Shown piece by piece: positions 46,844-56,815 of a DNA stretch of 64,000 bases (its first letter is position 1; the number at the start of each line of letters is the position of its first letter). Source of the DNA: Rhodotorula mucilaginosa (Eukaryota > Basidiomycota > Microbotryomycetes > Sporidiobolales > Sporidiobolaceae); the NCBI GenBank assembly GCA_034406715.1, contig CP137876.1, positions 536,001-600,000 of the forward strand. The letters are read 5' to 3'. The notes under the pieces were generated by a model. It searched no databases. It was not told the DNA's origin and saw only the letters and a list, made by a program, of their open reading frames with translations. The translations under genes and the position numbers were made by a program.

Positions 46844-48058
46844 ATGCTGCGCCAGTCGTCGTCCCCGCTCGTGCGCGCCGCTACTGCTGCTGCTGCTGCT
46901 AGTACCACCGCCGCCGCCGCCCGACCACCTCTTGTCGCCGCCTCGCTGCTCCGCGCAACGACTGGCGTCCAGACCCGGTTCGCTCACCGCCGCGTCCCGC
47001 TCCCGTACGACGCCGAGCATGGGTTGCCCGGGTTCCTCAGCCCGAATGCACTCCGCACCGTCGCCGTCGATTGGCAGCAAGGCGTCCTCGCTCGCCTCGA
47101 CGAGCTCGTTCGCGGTCAGTCCAGGTCTCTCTCTCCCACGTGTGCGCGCACCCAGGCGCTGATAAAGACACCACCGCGCCGCAGACACCGATCTCGAGAA
47201 CAAGAGCGTGCTGCAGACGTTGAAGGAATCGGCGCGGGATCCGACCCGGACGCTCGTCTTCAACTATGCTTCCGAAGCCCTCAACAACTCGTTCTTCCTC
47301 TCGACCCTCGTGAGTACCAAAGGGGGAGAGGGGATCACCCGCTTTCAACTGACCCGTCCTCCCGGCAGTCCCCCACCGCCTCTTCCTCCTCCTCGGGCCC
47401 GACTCCGTCCTCGTCCTTCTCCACAAAGTTGTCCCAAACCCCTTCGCTCGGTTCCTTCCCCGCCCTCGTCTCTCACTTTTCCGCCCACGTCTCGGGCTTG
47501 CACCCTTCTTCGGGCGCCTACGTCTGGCTCGTGACCGACCCGAGCGGGAACCTCGGCGTCGTCGGGACTTATGCCGGAGGGACGGTCCTCGTCAAGGAGC
47601 GCGCGCAGACTGGGTTTGGCTCGTATGCGGGTAAGGACTTGCGAGTCCTTGGGGAGCAGGTCGAAGTCGTTCCGGAAGCAGAGCAGCCGGAGCAGGAGGT
47701 GGCGGCCGCATCAGAGGAGCCGGCATCGACTTCTTCAACATGGCAGACGGTCACTCCCGCCCGTCCGCAACAGCAGGCGACCGCGTCGGACCTGAACGAC
47801 GGAGGCCTGGACGTCTCGTCCTCGGCGCACGAGATCATGTCGGCCAGTCGACCGTCGGCGACTGCGTTGGCCGCCTCGGTCGGCGCGACCCTGCACCCGC
47901 TCGCGTGCATCTCGGTTCACCCGCATTGCTACCTCGAGGATTATGGACTGTGGGGCCGGGACGAGTACGTCCGCAAGTGGTGGCACGCCGTCGACTGGAG
48001 TCGCGTCGAGCAGGCGTACGATGCGTTCACGACTCGGGCCAAGGCCACCGGCCGGTGA
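46844..48058 (+). CDS. Mitochondrial small ribosomal subunit protein, Fe/Mn-SOD fold (mS42/mS43)
   Basis: A mitoribosomal protein of the superoxide-dismutase fold (yeast Rsm26/Mrp1), with no dismutase role expected. Three exons. An Ala/Arg-rich presequence ending near TRFAHRRVPLPYDAEHGLPG precedes the N-terminal SOD-like helices (FLSPNALRTVAVDWQQGVL, FNYASEALNNSFFLSTL). A Ser-rich loop, the SOD C-terminal fold (GAYVWLVTDPSGNLGVVGTYAGG) and CISVHPHCYLEDYGLWGRDEYVRKWW follow. The SOD metal ligands are not conserved as a set, matching mS42/mS43. A roughly 70-residue Ala/Glu/Ser insert sits before the last block. The long open frame upstream begins with GTG, so the ATG at 46844 was chosen. I cannot separate mS42 from mS43 by eye. 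Confidence 0.87.
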   Translation: MLRQSSSPLVRAATAAAAASTTAAAARPPLVAASLLRATTGVQTRFAHRRVPLPYDAEHGLPGFLSPNALRTVAVDWQQGVLARLDELVRGQSRSLSPTCARTQALIKTPPRRRHRSREQERAADVEGIGAGSDPDARLQLCFRSPQQLVLPLDPREYQRGRGDHPLSTDPSSRQSPTASSSSSGPTPSSSFSTKLSQTPSLGSFPALVSHFSAHVSGLHPSSGAYVWLVTDPSGNLGVVGTYAGGTVLVKERAQTGFGSYAGKDLRVLGEQVEVVPEAEQPEQEVAAASEEPASTSSTWQTVTPARPQQQATASDLNDGGLDVSSSAHEIMSASRPSATALAASVGATLHPLACISVHPHCYLEDYGLWGRDEYVRKWWHAVDWSRVEQAYDAFTTRAKATGR

Positions 48059-48676
48059 TTTCGCATTCAAGGTGGCTACTACTATTTCAGAAACTTTGCA
48101 ACTCTCTCCTGTCGTTCTTATGCACTCTGTTCAGCAATGCATTGCGCAAATATCATGGTCCCTTGCCCAGCTCGAGAGAAGCCAAGACTTCCCCCTGAAA
48201 GACGAGGGCGACGGCGGCGGGCGGGCACGCGCCGCGCGCGCTCTGACGTAGTTCGACCTCACTCGCCCGGAACTGTGGTCCGCTGTGGAGCACACAAAGC
48301 GGTGCAAAGCAAGGCCGCTATTCCGTCGTAAAAGCTCTCTGACGACCCGCCTTTGCGTACGCCCAGACTACTGGTGCATCCGTCGTCGTCGCCACCGCAC
48401 CCAAAGAAGCCGGCGCAAAAAGTTTGGACTTCTCGCCCTGCTCTGCGTCACCACCAGGCCTGTCGATCCGACTTGCGACGGGGCTAGACGGACCACCGGG
48501 TATCACACACCGACTAGCAGCACCTCGATATCAATTCCCGGACGCACGCTCTCCCCGCTGAGCGAGAGGTCGTGGCGAGAGGAGCGACCACCCCGCCCAA
48601 CAATCGTCATCCATTCGAATCGAACCGGCATCGCCTCGAACTCGACTCGCCTTCAAGCAAAACGAGACGGACGGGA
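48059..48676. promoter_or_regulatory. Spacer mitoribosomal gene / bZIP factor
   Basis: A 618-bp tandem spacer. A CRE-like TGACGTAG sits at 48244-48251, about 430 bp before the proposed bZIP ATG. Such a site could allow self-regulation by an ATF/CREB factor, but one site is weak evidence. Confidence 0.4.
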
Positions 48677-51369
48677 ATGCAGACTCCTTCAGCTTTCTTT
48701 AGGCGCGATGATGGTGAGCGTGACCCCCCCCTCCCTGGTTCTCTCTCTCGAGGGGTGTCCATTGGCCAGCGACCGGGCCTCGGGTCTCGCGGACAAGCGA
48801 GAACGAGCGACAGAGACGTGCAAAGACCTGCCCTCGCTCAACGGTCCTCTTTTACGAGACCATAGAGATGGTGCAGGGGTGGTGGCGGTCGTCAAGAGTT
48901 GGGAACAGAGGCTACCCTCCTCGCCGCCGGCTAACGGATTCCGAGGCTGACAAAGACGCGTCGCTTTCGAGGTTCGAGGCGCTGCTCCCATGCACGCCAC
49001 TTCTACTGCCATGACATGACGGTGGGAACACTTTCCACGCGGTCGAACCGCAGCCCCGCCGAGCATGACACCAATTTTGCCGTCATGAAGAGGAAATCGC
49101 TGACTCAGCTCCCTTTCCGTCTTCCTGATCCCGCTCCTCCTGTCTTTTCGATCCCGACTCCTCCTGTGTAGGTCTCGGACGGCACCGTGCCTCTTCAGAT
49201 CCGCTCTCTCGCGGTGGCGCTTTCGGCGACGGGAATGGCCTCCTCAGCCAAGAACCGAACCCGTTCGAGCAATCGTTCGGACCGCTCGCTCCCAACAACG
49301 GCAGCTCGGGGCAGAAATCGACGACGGACGGCACACTGACTGCCGGAGGAGGAGGGGGAGGAGGGCGTCGCGCTCGCTCGACCAGTCCCTCGAGCTTGAT
49401 GCCGCGCATGACGCCCGGAGGGACGCAACGACTCCCGCCCCTCGCGTTGATGCAATCCCCCGGAGGAGGCGAACTCGCCGCGTCGTTCGGTTGGGGTGAC
49501 TCGCTCCGGACCGGACCGCTCTCGCCGGCTCTGCTGAACGGTCCCACGGGCACGTCTTCTGACACTCGTGATTCGTTGTTCGGCTCGTCGATCAAGACGG
49601 GACTGACTCCCTTTCTGGCTGGTGGTATTGGTCATACGCCCAATGCAGCTGCGATGCACGGCACTTCGGCAGCAGCAGCAGCGGCAGCAGCACAAGCGAC
49701 GGGGGGAGGCGTCTCGTTCCCGCCTCCGAGTCCGGCGACGGCGGCCCTCTTCGCACTCATGACCAACAACACGCCCGGCACGTCCGATGCCGCCGCCCTC
49801 GCCGGAGGCGGTCCCCGGCCTCACGAAGGTCCGAACGAAGCCAACTCGTTCGAAGCGAGTTTCGCCCGCGCCAACTCGGACAACCACATCGCTTCGACCA
49901 CGGCCGGCGCGCCTCCTCTCAACGTCGCGAGCAAGTTGCGTAACTCGCTCCTCGGTCCCGCAGCAGCCGGCGGAGGAGGCGCGAACGGTTCTTCTGCACC
50001 TGCGCATCCTCCCGGGATTCAGACACGCGCGTCCGCCCCGGCTGCGGCATCGGGCGTGCATATGCATCTGCACGGAGGCGGTATGCAGCACGGAGGCGGT
50101 CCCGCAGGGGGTTACTACCCAGGTCCTCCTCCCGGATCGCAGGCGCCTCCCCAACAGGCAGGCAGTTGTTACGGACCTCCGCATGGACCAGGCGGCGGAC
50201 ATGCGCACCCCCCTCCGCCTCATCAGCCGCACCACCAACAGCCCCCGCCTCCGCATCACGGACATCCGTCGGCCGCGCACCTCTCGTTCACGGCTCCGCC
50301 TCCGCCGTCGAATCCGCTCGACCTTTTGACGCAGGCTTCGTTTCACAACGACGATGCGGTCGTCGCTGCCGCGGCTCTGTCGGGACTCGCGACACCGGGG
50401 GGTGGTTTCCCGGCGGCGGCGATGCTGGCAGCGGCGCAGCAGCAGCAACAGCAGCAACAACAGCAGCAGCAAGGTTCGTCGGTCGTCCCCGGTTCGACGC
50501 TTTCTGGGAATGTCAGCAGCAGCAACGGAAGGTCCATGAGTCCGGCGGCGGCCAACTCGTCGATCGCGACTGGCCGCGGCAAGCGCTCCGCCGCGAGTCA
50601 GCAAAACAACCACGACGCTTCTTCTTCGTCGGTCGGAGTTCCGGCCAAGCGGGCGCGGAAGCAAACGGCGGCGGCGCAAGCTGCGCAGGAAGAGATGCAG
50701 TATGCCGCGCAGCAGGACGAGGAGGACGCGGTGACGTCGACGACGACGACGACAACTCGGAGCAAGACGGGCGCCGGGAAGCGCAGCAAAAGGAGCACGG
50801 CCAATACCCGCCGGGACACGACCGATGGGTGGACCGACGGCACCGCGAGCGTCGAAGGGTCCGTCCCGCCGGAATTCGACTCGGTCAAAGCCGAAGATGG
50901 GTACGGCGGCTTCAATGACGACGATGACGATGGGACCGGTCAACAACACTCTCAGGGGGGCGCTGCTCCCGGCGGCAACGGCAAGGGCGGTCGTGGTCGC
51001 AAGAAGGACTCGGGCGAGACCGAGGAGGAGAAGCGCAAAAACTTTCTCGAACGGAACCGCCAAGCGGCGCTCAAGTGCCGGCAGCGCAAGAAAGCCTGGC
51101 TCCAATCGCTCCAGACCAAAGTCGAACTCCTCACGACCGACAATGACGCGTTGCAAAACACGGTCAGTCACCTGCGCGAAGAGATCTCGTCGTTGCGGGC
51201 CATCTTGTCGGCGCATGCCAACTGCCCGATCGCGATGAGCAACTCGGGCGTGCCGATGCAGCCGCAGTCGCAAGGTGGTCATCATCCACCACAGCAGCAG
51301 CAGCACGGAGGATACCCCCCGCAGCAGCAGCAGCAGCAGCACGCCGGCTACGCCCGCGCCGGCTATTGA
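48677..51369 (+). CDS. ATF/CREB-family bZIP transcription factor (Atf1-like)
   Basis: A stress-type bZIP factor. The main exon (from about 49199 to 51369) starts with SDPLSRGGAFGDG and EPNPFEQSFG, typical of the Aft1/Atf1 N-terminal region. It continues through Pro/His/Gly and Gln-rich stretches (12-Gln run near 50436-50471) and an NLS-like PAKRARK, then the bZIP: EEEKRKNFLERNRQAALKCR basic region and a leucine zipper (WLQSLQTKVELLTTDNDAL...LREEISSLRAIL) ending AHANCP as in ATF2/Atf1. The main exon has no in-frame ATG at its start. Exon 1 is proposed at 48677-48713 (MQTPSAFFRRDD, donor GTGAGC), with matching phase. Two acceptors (near 49166 and 49198) fit. Core is firm; the 5' end is tentative. 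Confidence 0.8.
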
Positions 51370-51751
51370 TCATGGCGCGCTCCCGGTTGCCTTCGTTCCC
51401 CCTTAGCATCCTCTTCTGTCGTTCTTCCCTAATCGCAACCTCGCCTTCGAAGAAGCGTGCTCAGCAGGGTTTGGACTAAACTTGCGCCGCACTCTCGTTG
51501 TTCCCATCCCACTCTTGCTCCGTTAAGCGGCGACGTCGCCTCCTGTTCCTTTTCTTTTGTTCTTGTGTCACTTTTTCTTTCCTCGCCCGCTTTCTTTCTC
51601 TCTTCTCGCTCTCGTGTCGTAGTCTACTCCCTTCTGCAAAGTCGGATCCTGCCTCCTTTGCCCAGGGGTTCTCCTCCGACGAGAGAAGTGATACATGGAG
51701 AAAAGGCTTAAGCCCAAGTGGTCACTACTTCGCGGAACGATGCCAAGGCGT
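51370..51751. other. Convergent 3' region bZIP / BRE2
   Basis: A 382-bp spacer between convergent genes, with long C/T-rich runs. No coding signal. Confidence 0.6.
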
Positions 51752-53832
51752 TCAGGTGGCGGCGGCGGAGGAGGAGGAAAAGGAGGGCAACGCCGCGCTA
51801 GTAGGAGGTGGTGGCGGTAAGGGAGAAGGGCTCTGAGCTGGAGATTCAGTCTGCGCGGCCGCGGCCCCCGATTCGGCTTTGACGACTCCGAGCGCCGCGA
51901 GTCGGTTCGAAGCAGCCGCCGCTGCCGTGACAGCCGCAGTTGTAGCTTGCGCGAGCGAGACCTCCGTCGCGATGCGCGCCTTCTTTGATGTCGGTGTCGC
52001 TGTTCCGCTGGCCGTCGTCGCCAGCGCCGCACCACCACCACCACTGGAGATTCCTAGACTCGCCCCCGCCCCCGCTGCTGCTGCTGCTGCACGCAGAGCG
52101 TCCTGCTTCGCCTCGAGCAAGACTCGAACCGCCTCTTGAGCGTCCAAATCGTCGAGGTACGCCTGCTCCTCGACAAACTCGTCATACCGCTCACAGAGCG
52201 GTCGCCAATGCCCACCACCATCGGCGCCTGGTATTTTGACGCGCGGTTTCGTCGGCGGATGAGGAGACTGAGCCAAGACGGGGTCGAGGTCGCCCGAAGG
52301 GGGTGGGAAGTCGAAAGAGGGCCCGGGGTTGAGGGTGGCGATCCCGCCGCCAAAGACCGACACCATGGGGAAATACCCCGTCGCGCCGTCGTCGTGCCAA
52401 TTCTCCATCAGGGCGCGGCTGTCCTTTTTGCTGCGTTCCCGGGTGGTGGTGTTGGTTCCCGGGTTCTTGATCTTGCGGAGGGGCAAGAAATCGTACAAGT
52501 CTTCAAACGCGACGCCCTGGCATTCGCCGTCGAGAAAGAAGGCGACTTGACTCCCTTCGAGTTTCGGGAGCGGTCTCAACGGCGGACCGGATTCTTCCGT
52601 CGAGGGGGGCGCTTTCGTGCCCGGAGCGGTCGCTTTCGCTTTCGCGAGTTTCTCTTCGTGTTGGCGTTTCCGGAACGCTTCGAGGGCCGGATCGACGAGC
52701 AACTCGTCCATCTCTTTGCTCGGGGCGTACTCGAGTTGTTCAAAGTAAAGACTGCCGCGGTACCGGATCGGGATCCGTTTCCGGACGATGCGGGCGGGAG
52801 AGCGACGGTCCGAAGGGGGGTCGAGAGGGGGTCGAGGAGGCAGAGAGACGTAGACGCCGATGACGGCCGAGGTGCCGTAGGGTTGACCGAAGGCGGCGGG
52901 TTGCGCGAGCGAGACGGCGTCGCCCGTCCTGTCGCGGTAGCCGTACGAGTACCTGCGACGAGATGGTGGTGAGTTTTTTCTTTCTTGGAGGGTGGCAGGA
53001 TGAGAACCGTAGCAGTTGTACGTTCTGCCCGGCGCCGGTTGTACTCACCCGTCGATGCCGACTGGAGCGTTGAGCGGACTCTCTCTCCTGCCGACTCCCG
53101 GGCGGACCCAACTCCCTTGCCCCTCTCCTCCCTTGTCGCGCCCGCCGTCTCCACCTCCCCTCTCGATCTTGATCTCCCAATACCAAGCCCCCTCTCGTAT
53201 CCCAACATTGGCGCGCGCGGCCCTCCACCCTTTATCGGTCGTGATGGTTCTCGCATCCTCGGTCAAGACGGTGAACTGACTGCGGTCTTCCCAACTCCAG
53301 TGGACCCCTTTCGGGAAGGATTCGATCGTGCGTTGAGGGGGGACGGGGAGAGGGGTGCCGAGGGAAGGACCGCACGGGGTGTAGCGGTAGCCGTGCTTGT
53401 TGAAAGGGTGACTGCGGGTCGAGTAGAACTCGAATTCGCTGTCGGGCAAGTGGAGCGCGTGCGGTACGAGCACGGGAGGGTTCGAGATGTCGGACGGGTC
53501 TCCTCCTCCTCCCCCCGCCGTTGTCGTGTTGGGAGCGGGCGAAGCGGCATGCGAAGAAGTGGCTGTCGGCGGAGTCGGCGGTGCGAGGACGGCGGGCGAG
53601 TGCTTGCGCTTTGTCGGCCGGCGTTTCGATGGTTCCTGCTAGTAGACGGGAGTCAGCTGTCATAGCTCCTCCTCCTGACGCTTGTGAGGCGTACTGCGTC
53701 CGAGTCGACGAGTTGAGGTTGTTGATCGACGAGGAGCGGGTCCGCAGCTCCGAGTCTGGGTGAGCCGGGCTTGGGTCGGTCGTCGGCGGGATCTGTAGGT
53801 AGCTCTGCATGGATCGAGTCGGCTGAATCCAT
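51752..53832 (-). CDS. BRE2: COMPASS histone H3K4 methyltransferase subunit Bre2/Ash2 (SPRY domain)
   Basis: A nuclear subunit of the Set1/COMPASS complex, which methylates histone H3 lysine 4. Three exons (53832-53695, 53635-53049, 52952-51752) sum to 1,926 nt, giving 641 residues. After a basic SKRRPTKRKHS stretch and a low-complexity linker comes the split SPRY domain: GWRAARANVGIREGAWYWEI, VGRRESPLNAPVGIDGYSYG, YRDRTGDAV, VIGVYVSLP, then KLEGSQVAFFLDGECQGVAF, MVSVFGGGIATLNPGP. A Gly/Ala/Ser-rich C-terminal tail follows. There is no N-terminal zinc finger of the metazoan ASH2L type in the seen part, which fits Bre2. It starts 164 bp from the divergent YTP1-like gene. Confidence 0.92.
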
Positions 53833-53996
53833 CGGGCTAGACTTGGGTTCCGAGAGCAGAAGAGGAGCAGCTCCCGACTGGACTTTTCGACTTTTCCGAA
53901 TTCACGCTTCAACACTGCGACTCGACTCGTTCCGGCTCTAACGTGGACGCGGACGTAGACTGGACTGGACCCAGGCGGACTAGAACTCGCGCCACG
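53833..53996. promoter_or_regulatory. Short bidirectional promoter BRE2 / YTP1-like
   Basis: Only 164 bp separate the two ATGs, so both promoters and 5' UTRs must share this stretch or overlap. Confidence 0.6.
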
Positions 53997-56470
53997 ATGA
54001 CGCGCTTACCGGGCATATGCGCCAGGCGCCTGCTCGTGTTCGGTCTCGTCGCCGCCACTTTGGTCGCAGCGCACGCTCATCACGACGCCGAGGACGTCGG
54101 ACCGTACGAGCACAACTTTACAAACGAGGAACCTCTCGACCACGTCATCAAGTGGCATATCGCGTGAGTGTCGGCTTGATCACCGGGTCTCAGTCCTCGG
54201 GCACCACATTCTGACCTGACAGAGAGATTCTCGCGAGCTGCAGGATACAGATCTCATGCTGGGGCATCCTCTTCCCCATAGGCATGGTCCTCGGTATCAC
54301 CCGCTCCAGGTTCCACGTCCCGTGGCAACTCGTCGCCATCGCCCTCTCGCTCGCCGGAAACTACCTCGGCCACCACCACCACGGCAGAGCCTTCCACATG
54401 ACCGCCCACGCCCACTTTGCCACTTACCTCTGGTGGTACCTCATCCTCCAACTCGCGTTCGGCGTCTTTCTGAAACTCCACGTCCTCGAAGGGACGACAC
54501 TCCGGAGAGGAGTCGTCATGGCGCACGGTCTAGTCGGAAAGAGCTTCCCCGTCGTCGGTTGGGTCCAGATGATCTTTGGGTACCGCTCTCTCCCTCTCTC
54601 ACCGTTGTCCAGTGGCACATCTGAGAAAAACTAACGCGCGCCTCAACCCCGCAGCGGAATCGCCGCGCTCGGTTTCTGCTTTGGCGACCACTTTGGCCAG
54701 TGCCTCGCTCACTTCATCATGGGTTCGTCCACACACACGTCTTCCTTCCCGATGATCCTGCAAAAAAAGGAAACTAACTTTCGCACACTCGCGCGGGAAA
54801 CAGGCTCGGCCTTTATCGGCTACGCCATGATCCTCCTCCTCATGCTCCGCGTCGGCGCGGGATTCCTCGCTCGGAAACGAGTCAGTCAGGAATACCTCGA
54901 CTCGTGGGTCATCATGCTCTGGGGGATCGTCAACACCTTCACCGAGCACAACTTTCTCGCGGCGCACCCGACCGGATGGAGTCACAAAGACATGGTCAGT
55001 TTTCTGCGTACTCCTGCTGCGAGGGGGATACCGAGAGACTTCCGATTTCGAGATTCGAGAGTGTATTGCTGACAAGTGGAAAGGACATGCACGCAGCAAC
55101 ATGTCTCGCTCGGTGTTCTCTGGTGGGCAGGTGGCGCGCTCGGTATCTTTCTCGGACGCAAATCGACTCGCAACGTCGTCCCAGCCGTCATCATCGTGAG
55201 TCCGGCCCGCCATGGCCTGCACCAAAAGAGTCAGAGAGAGCTAAAAACCCAAGTGCGGCAAACGAAACAAAAACACCAGAGCATGACGGGTTACGCGATG
55301 GCGAATCATGGCCAGCACCTCGAGTTCTCGACCGACGTGCACAGGCTCTTTGGCTGGTCACTCATGTCGGCCGGGTTCGCGCGCATCATCGAAGTCTGTT
55401 TCGTCCTGCGCGATCCCGCCTCGGACAACACCCGCCCGCCGCGCGCGTTTCAGCACTTGCCGCCGTACTTGCTCGTCCTGTCCGGGTTGACGTTCCTCTC
55501 GGCGACCGAGGAACAGATGCAGTGGATCGCCGGCTCCGGGATGGACTCGACTACGTACGCCAACATCTTGTTCTCGGGCGCGTTTGCCATCTACCTCGTC
55601 GGGAACGCGCTCTTGGAGTTGTACATGGTTCAGGCGCACAAACAGTCGCCTCCTTCCACGATGACGACGCAGCAGCAGCACGCGGAGATTGGGCTCGTCG
55701 CTGCCTCGGAGGAGGAGCAAGAGGACGACCGAGTCGGACTTGGAGACGAGGACGAGGACGTCGAGAATGCAGCGGGAGCGGGTGGACCGCGGTATCGCCC
55801 TCCTACTACTACAGGGACCTCCTCCTCGCCCATCTTCAAGAGTTTGGCACACGCAGTGCCCGCAGCTCTCGCCGGCCTCGCCGGGTCCGTGGCTTCCGTC
55901 GTTCGCTCTCTCGACAACGCCGCTTCCTCCTCCTCCTCTCCCTCCTCCTCCTCACTGTTGAACCGTGCTGGCGCCGGCAACCGCGAGATGGCCGAGTACT
56001 ACGAATCGTTGCCCTTGACGAATCGCGATTCGGCAGATCACCATATGGCCATGGTCCAGCAGCAGCACGATCACGACGGTACCCACACTCTTTCGTCGTC
56101 GTCGTCGTCGTCGGCTCCTCGCGGGCACGCGCAGCAGCAGTATCACCACATGAACGCGAACGAGATCAGCAGCCACGCGGCGGGCGCCGGACGGATCGCC
56201 AACGGAAGGAGAGCGGATACACAAGCGGGGGCGGGGGCGAGTGACGAGACAGTGTTTGATATCGGAGATTTCGGCGAGGACGACGATGGCGGGGACGGAT
56301 ATTGGCAGGATGACGATGATAAGGGGGCAGTCGACGGGGCTGACTTGGACGATAGTAACGGTACTACTCGTGATGATGTCGAGGGCGAGCGAGTCGAGGG
56401 GCGGGCGCAGTCTTCGAGGCCATCGTCCACGAATGCCCAAGGTGTGCATCGGACCGCTCGAGTCACTTAG
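53997..56470 (+). CDS. YTP1: YTP1-like multi-pass membrane protein (DUF2427 + Ytp1 domains)
   Basis: A membrane protein of unknown biochemical role; yeast Ytp1 was noted for resemblance to mitochondrial electron-transport proteins. Six exons. An N-terminal signal sequence (RRLLVFGLVAATLVAAHAH) precedes the DUF2427 part with cytochrome-b561-like His-rich helices (IALSLAGNYLGHHHHGRAFH, HAHFATYLWWYLILQLAFG). The Ytp1 part follows (SWVIMLWGIVNTFTEHNF, GYAMANHGQHLEFSTDVH, LFGWSLMSAGFARIIEVCFV, ILFSGAFAIYLVGNALLELY). The last third is a cytosolic acidic and His/Gln/Ser-rich tail not expected in the family core. The chosen ATG (53997) follows an in-frame GTG-initiated extension that was rejected. 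Conserved His residues suggest haem or metal binding, which is inference. Confidence 0.85.
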
Positions 56471-56815
56471 TCGTCGCATAGCGTAGGCGATGGGACTTTC
56501 GATAAGACCTCTGTAAGATGATAAACCGTGGTAGATTTGCACCCGCTTTCGAACTCTGGTCTCCAAAGGCAAGCGGGGATCATGCTCAGCGGTGCTTTAA
56601 GCTTCTTCTCGGCGGCGGCGTATCCCCGTCTCCGCACTTCTTTCCATTCAACACCGACCTCCACACATAGAGTACCATCCCCGCGCGGTGCTCGCTCCCT
56701 ATCAGCTGTCTCTCTAGATGTCGTCTCCGCAAAAGCACACACGTGAGAGTCCTCGTTCGGCGACTCCTTCTCCATCTCTTCTTCCACTACTACTACAAAT
56801 CCAAGCCGGTGAAGC
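56471..56815. promoter_or_regulatory. YTP1 3' end and promoter of amidase copy 1
   Basis: A 345-bp spacer. GATA-type motifs occur at 56501-56506 (GATAAG), 56520-56525 (GATAAA) and as CTATCA at 56699-56704. GATA factors drive nitrogen-regulated amdS genes in ascomycetes; the same role here is inference. Confidence 0.45.
56699..56709 (+). promoter_or_regulatory. 11-bp element shared by both amidase promoters (copy 1)
   Basis: CTATCAGCTGT contains a reversed GATA core and a CAGCTG E-box. It starts 117 bp before the ATG; the same 11 bp occur 104 bp before the copy 2 ATG. Confidence 0.5.

Noticed and set aside
49195-51342. 715-codon open frame on the minus strand opposite the bZIP gene
   Set aside because: It is the mirror of a GC-rich, Gln/Pro/Gly-coding exon, is rich in Arg runs and has no domain. 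The plus-strand bZIP motif explains the region.
54904-56244. 446-codon plus-strand frame overlapping the YTP1-like gene
   Set aside because: It crosses two introns of the YTP1-like gene in another phase and is Arg-rich with no motif.
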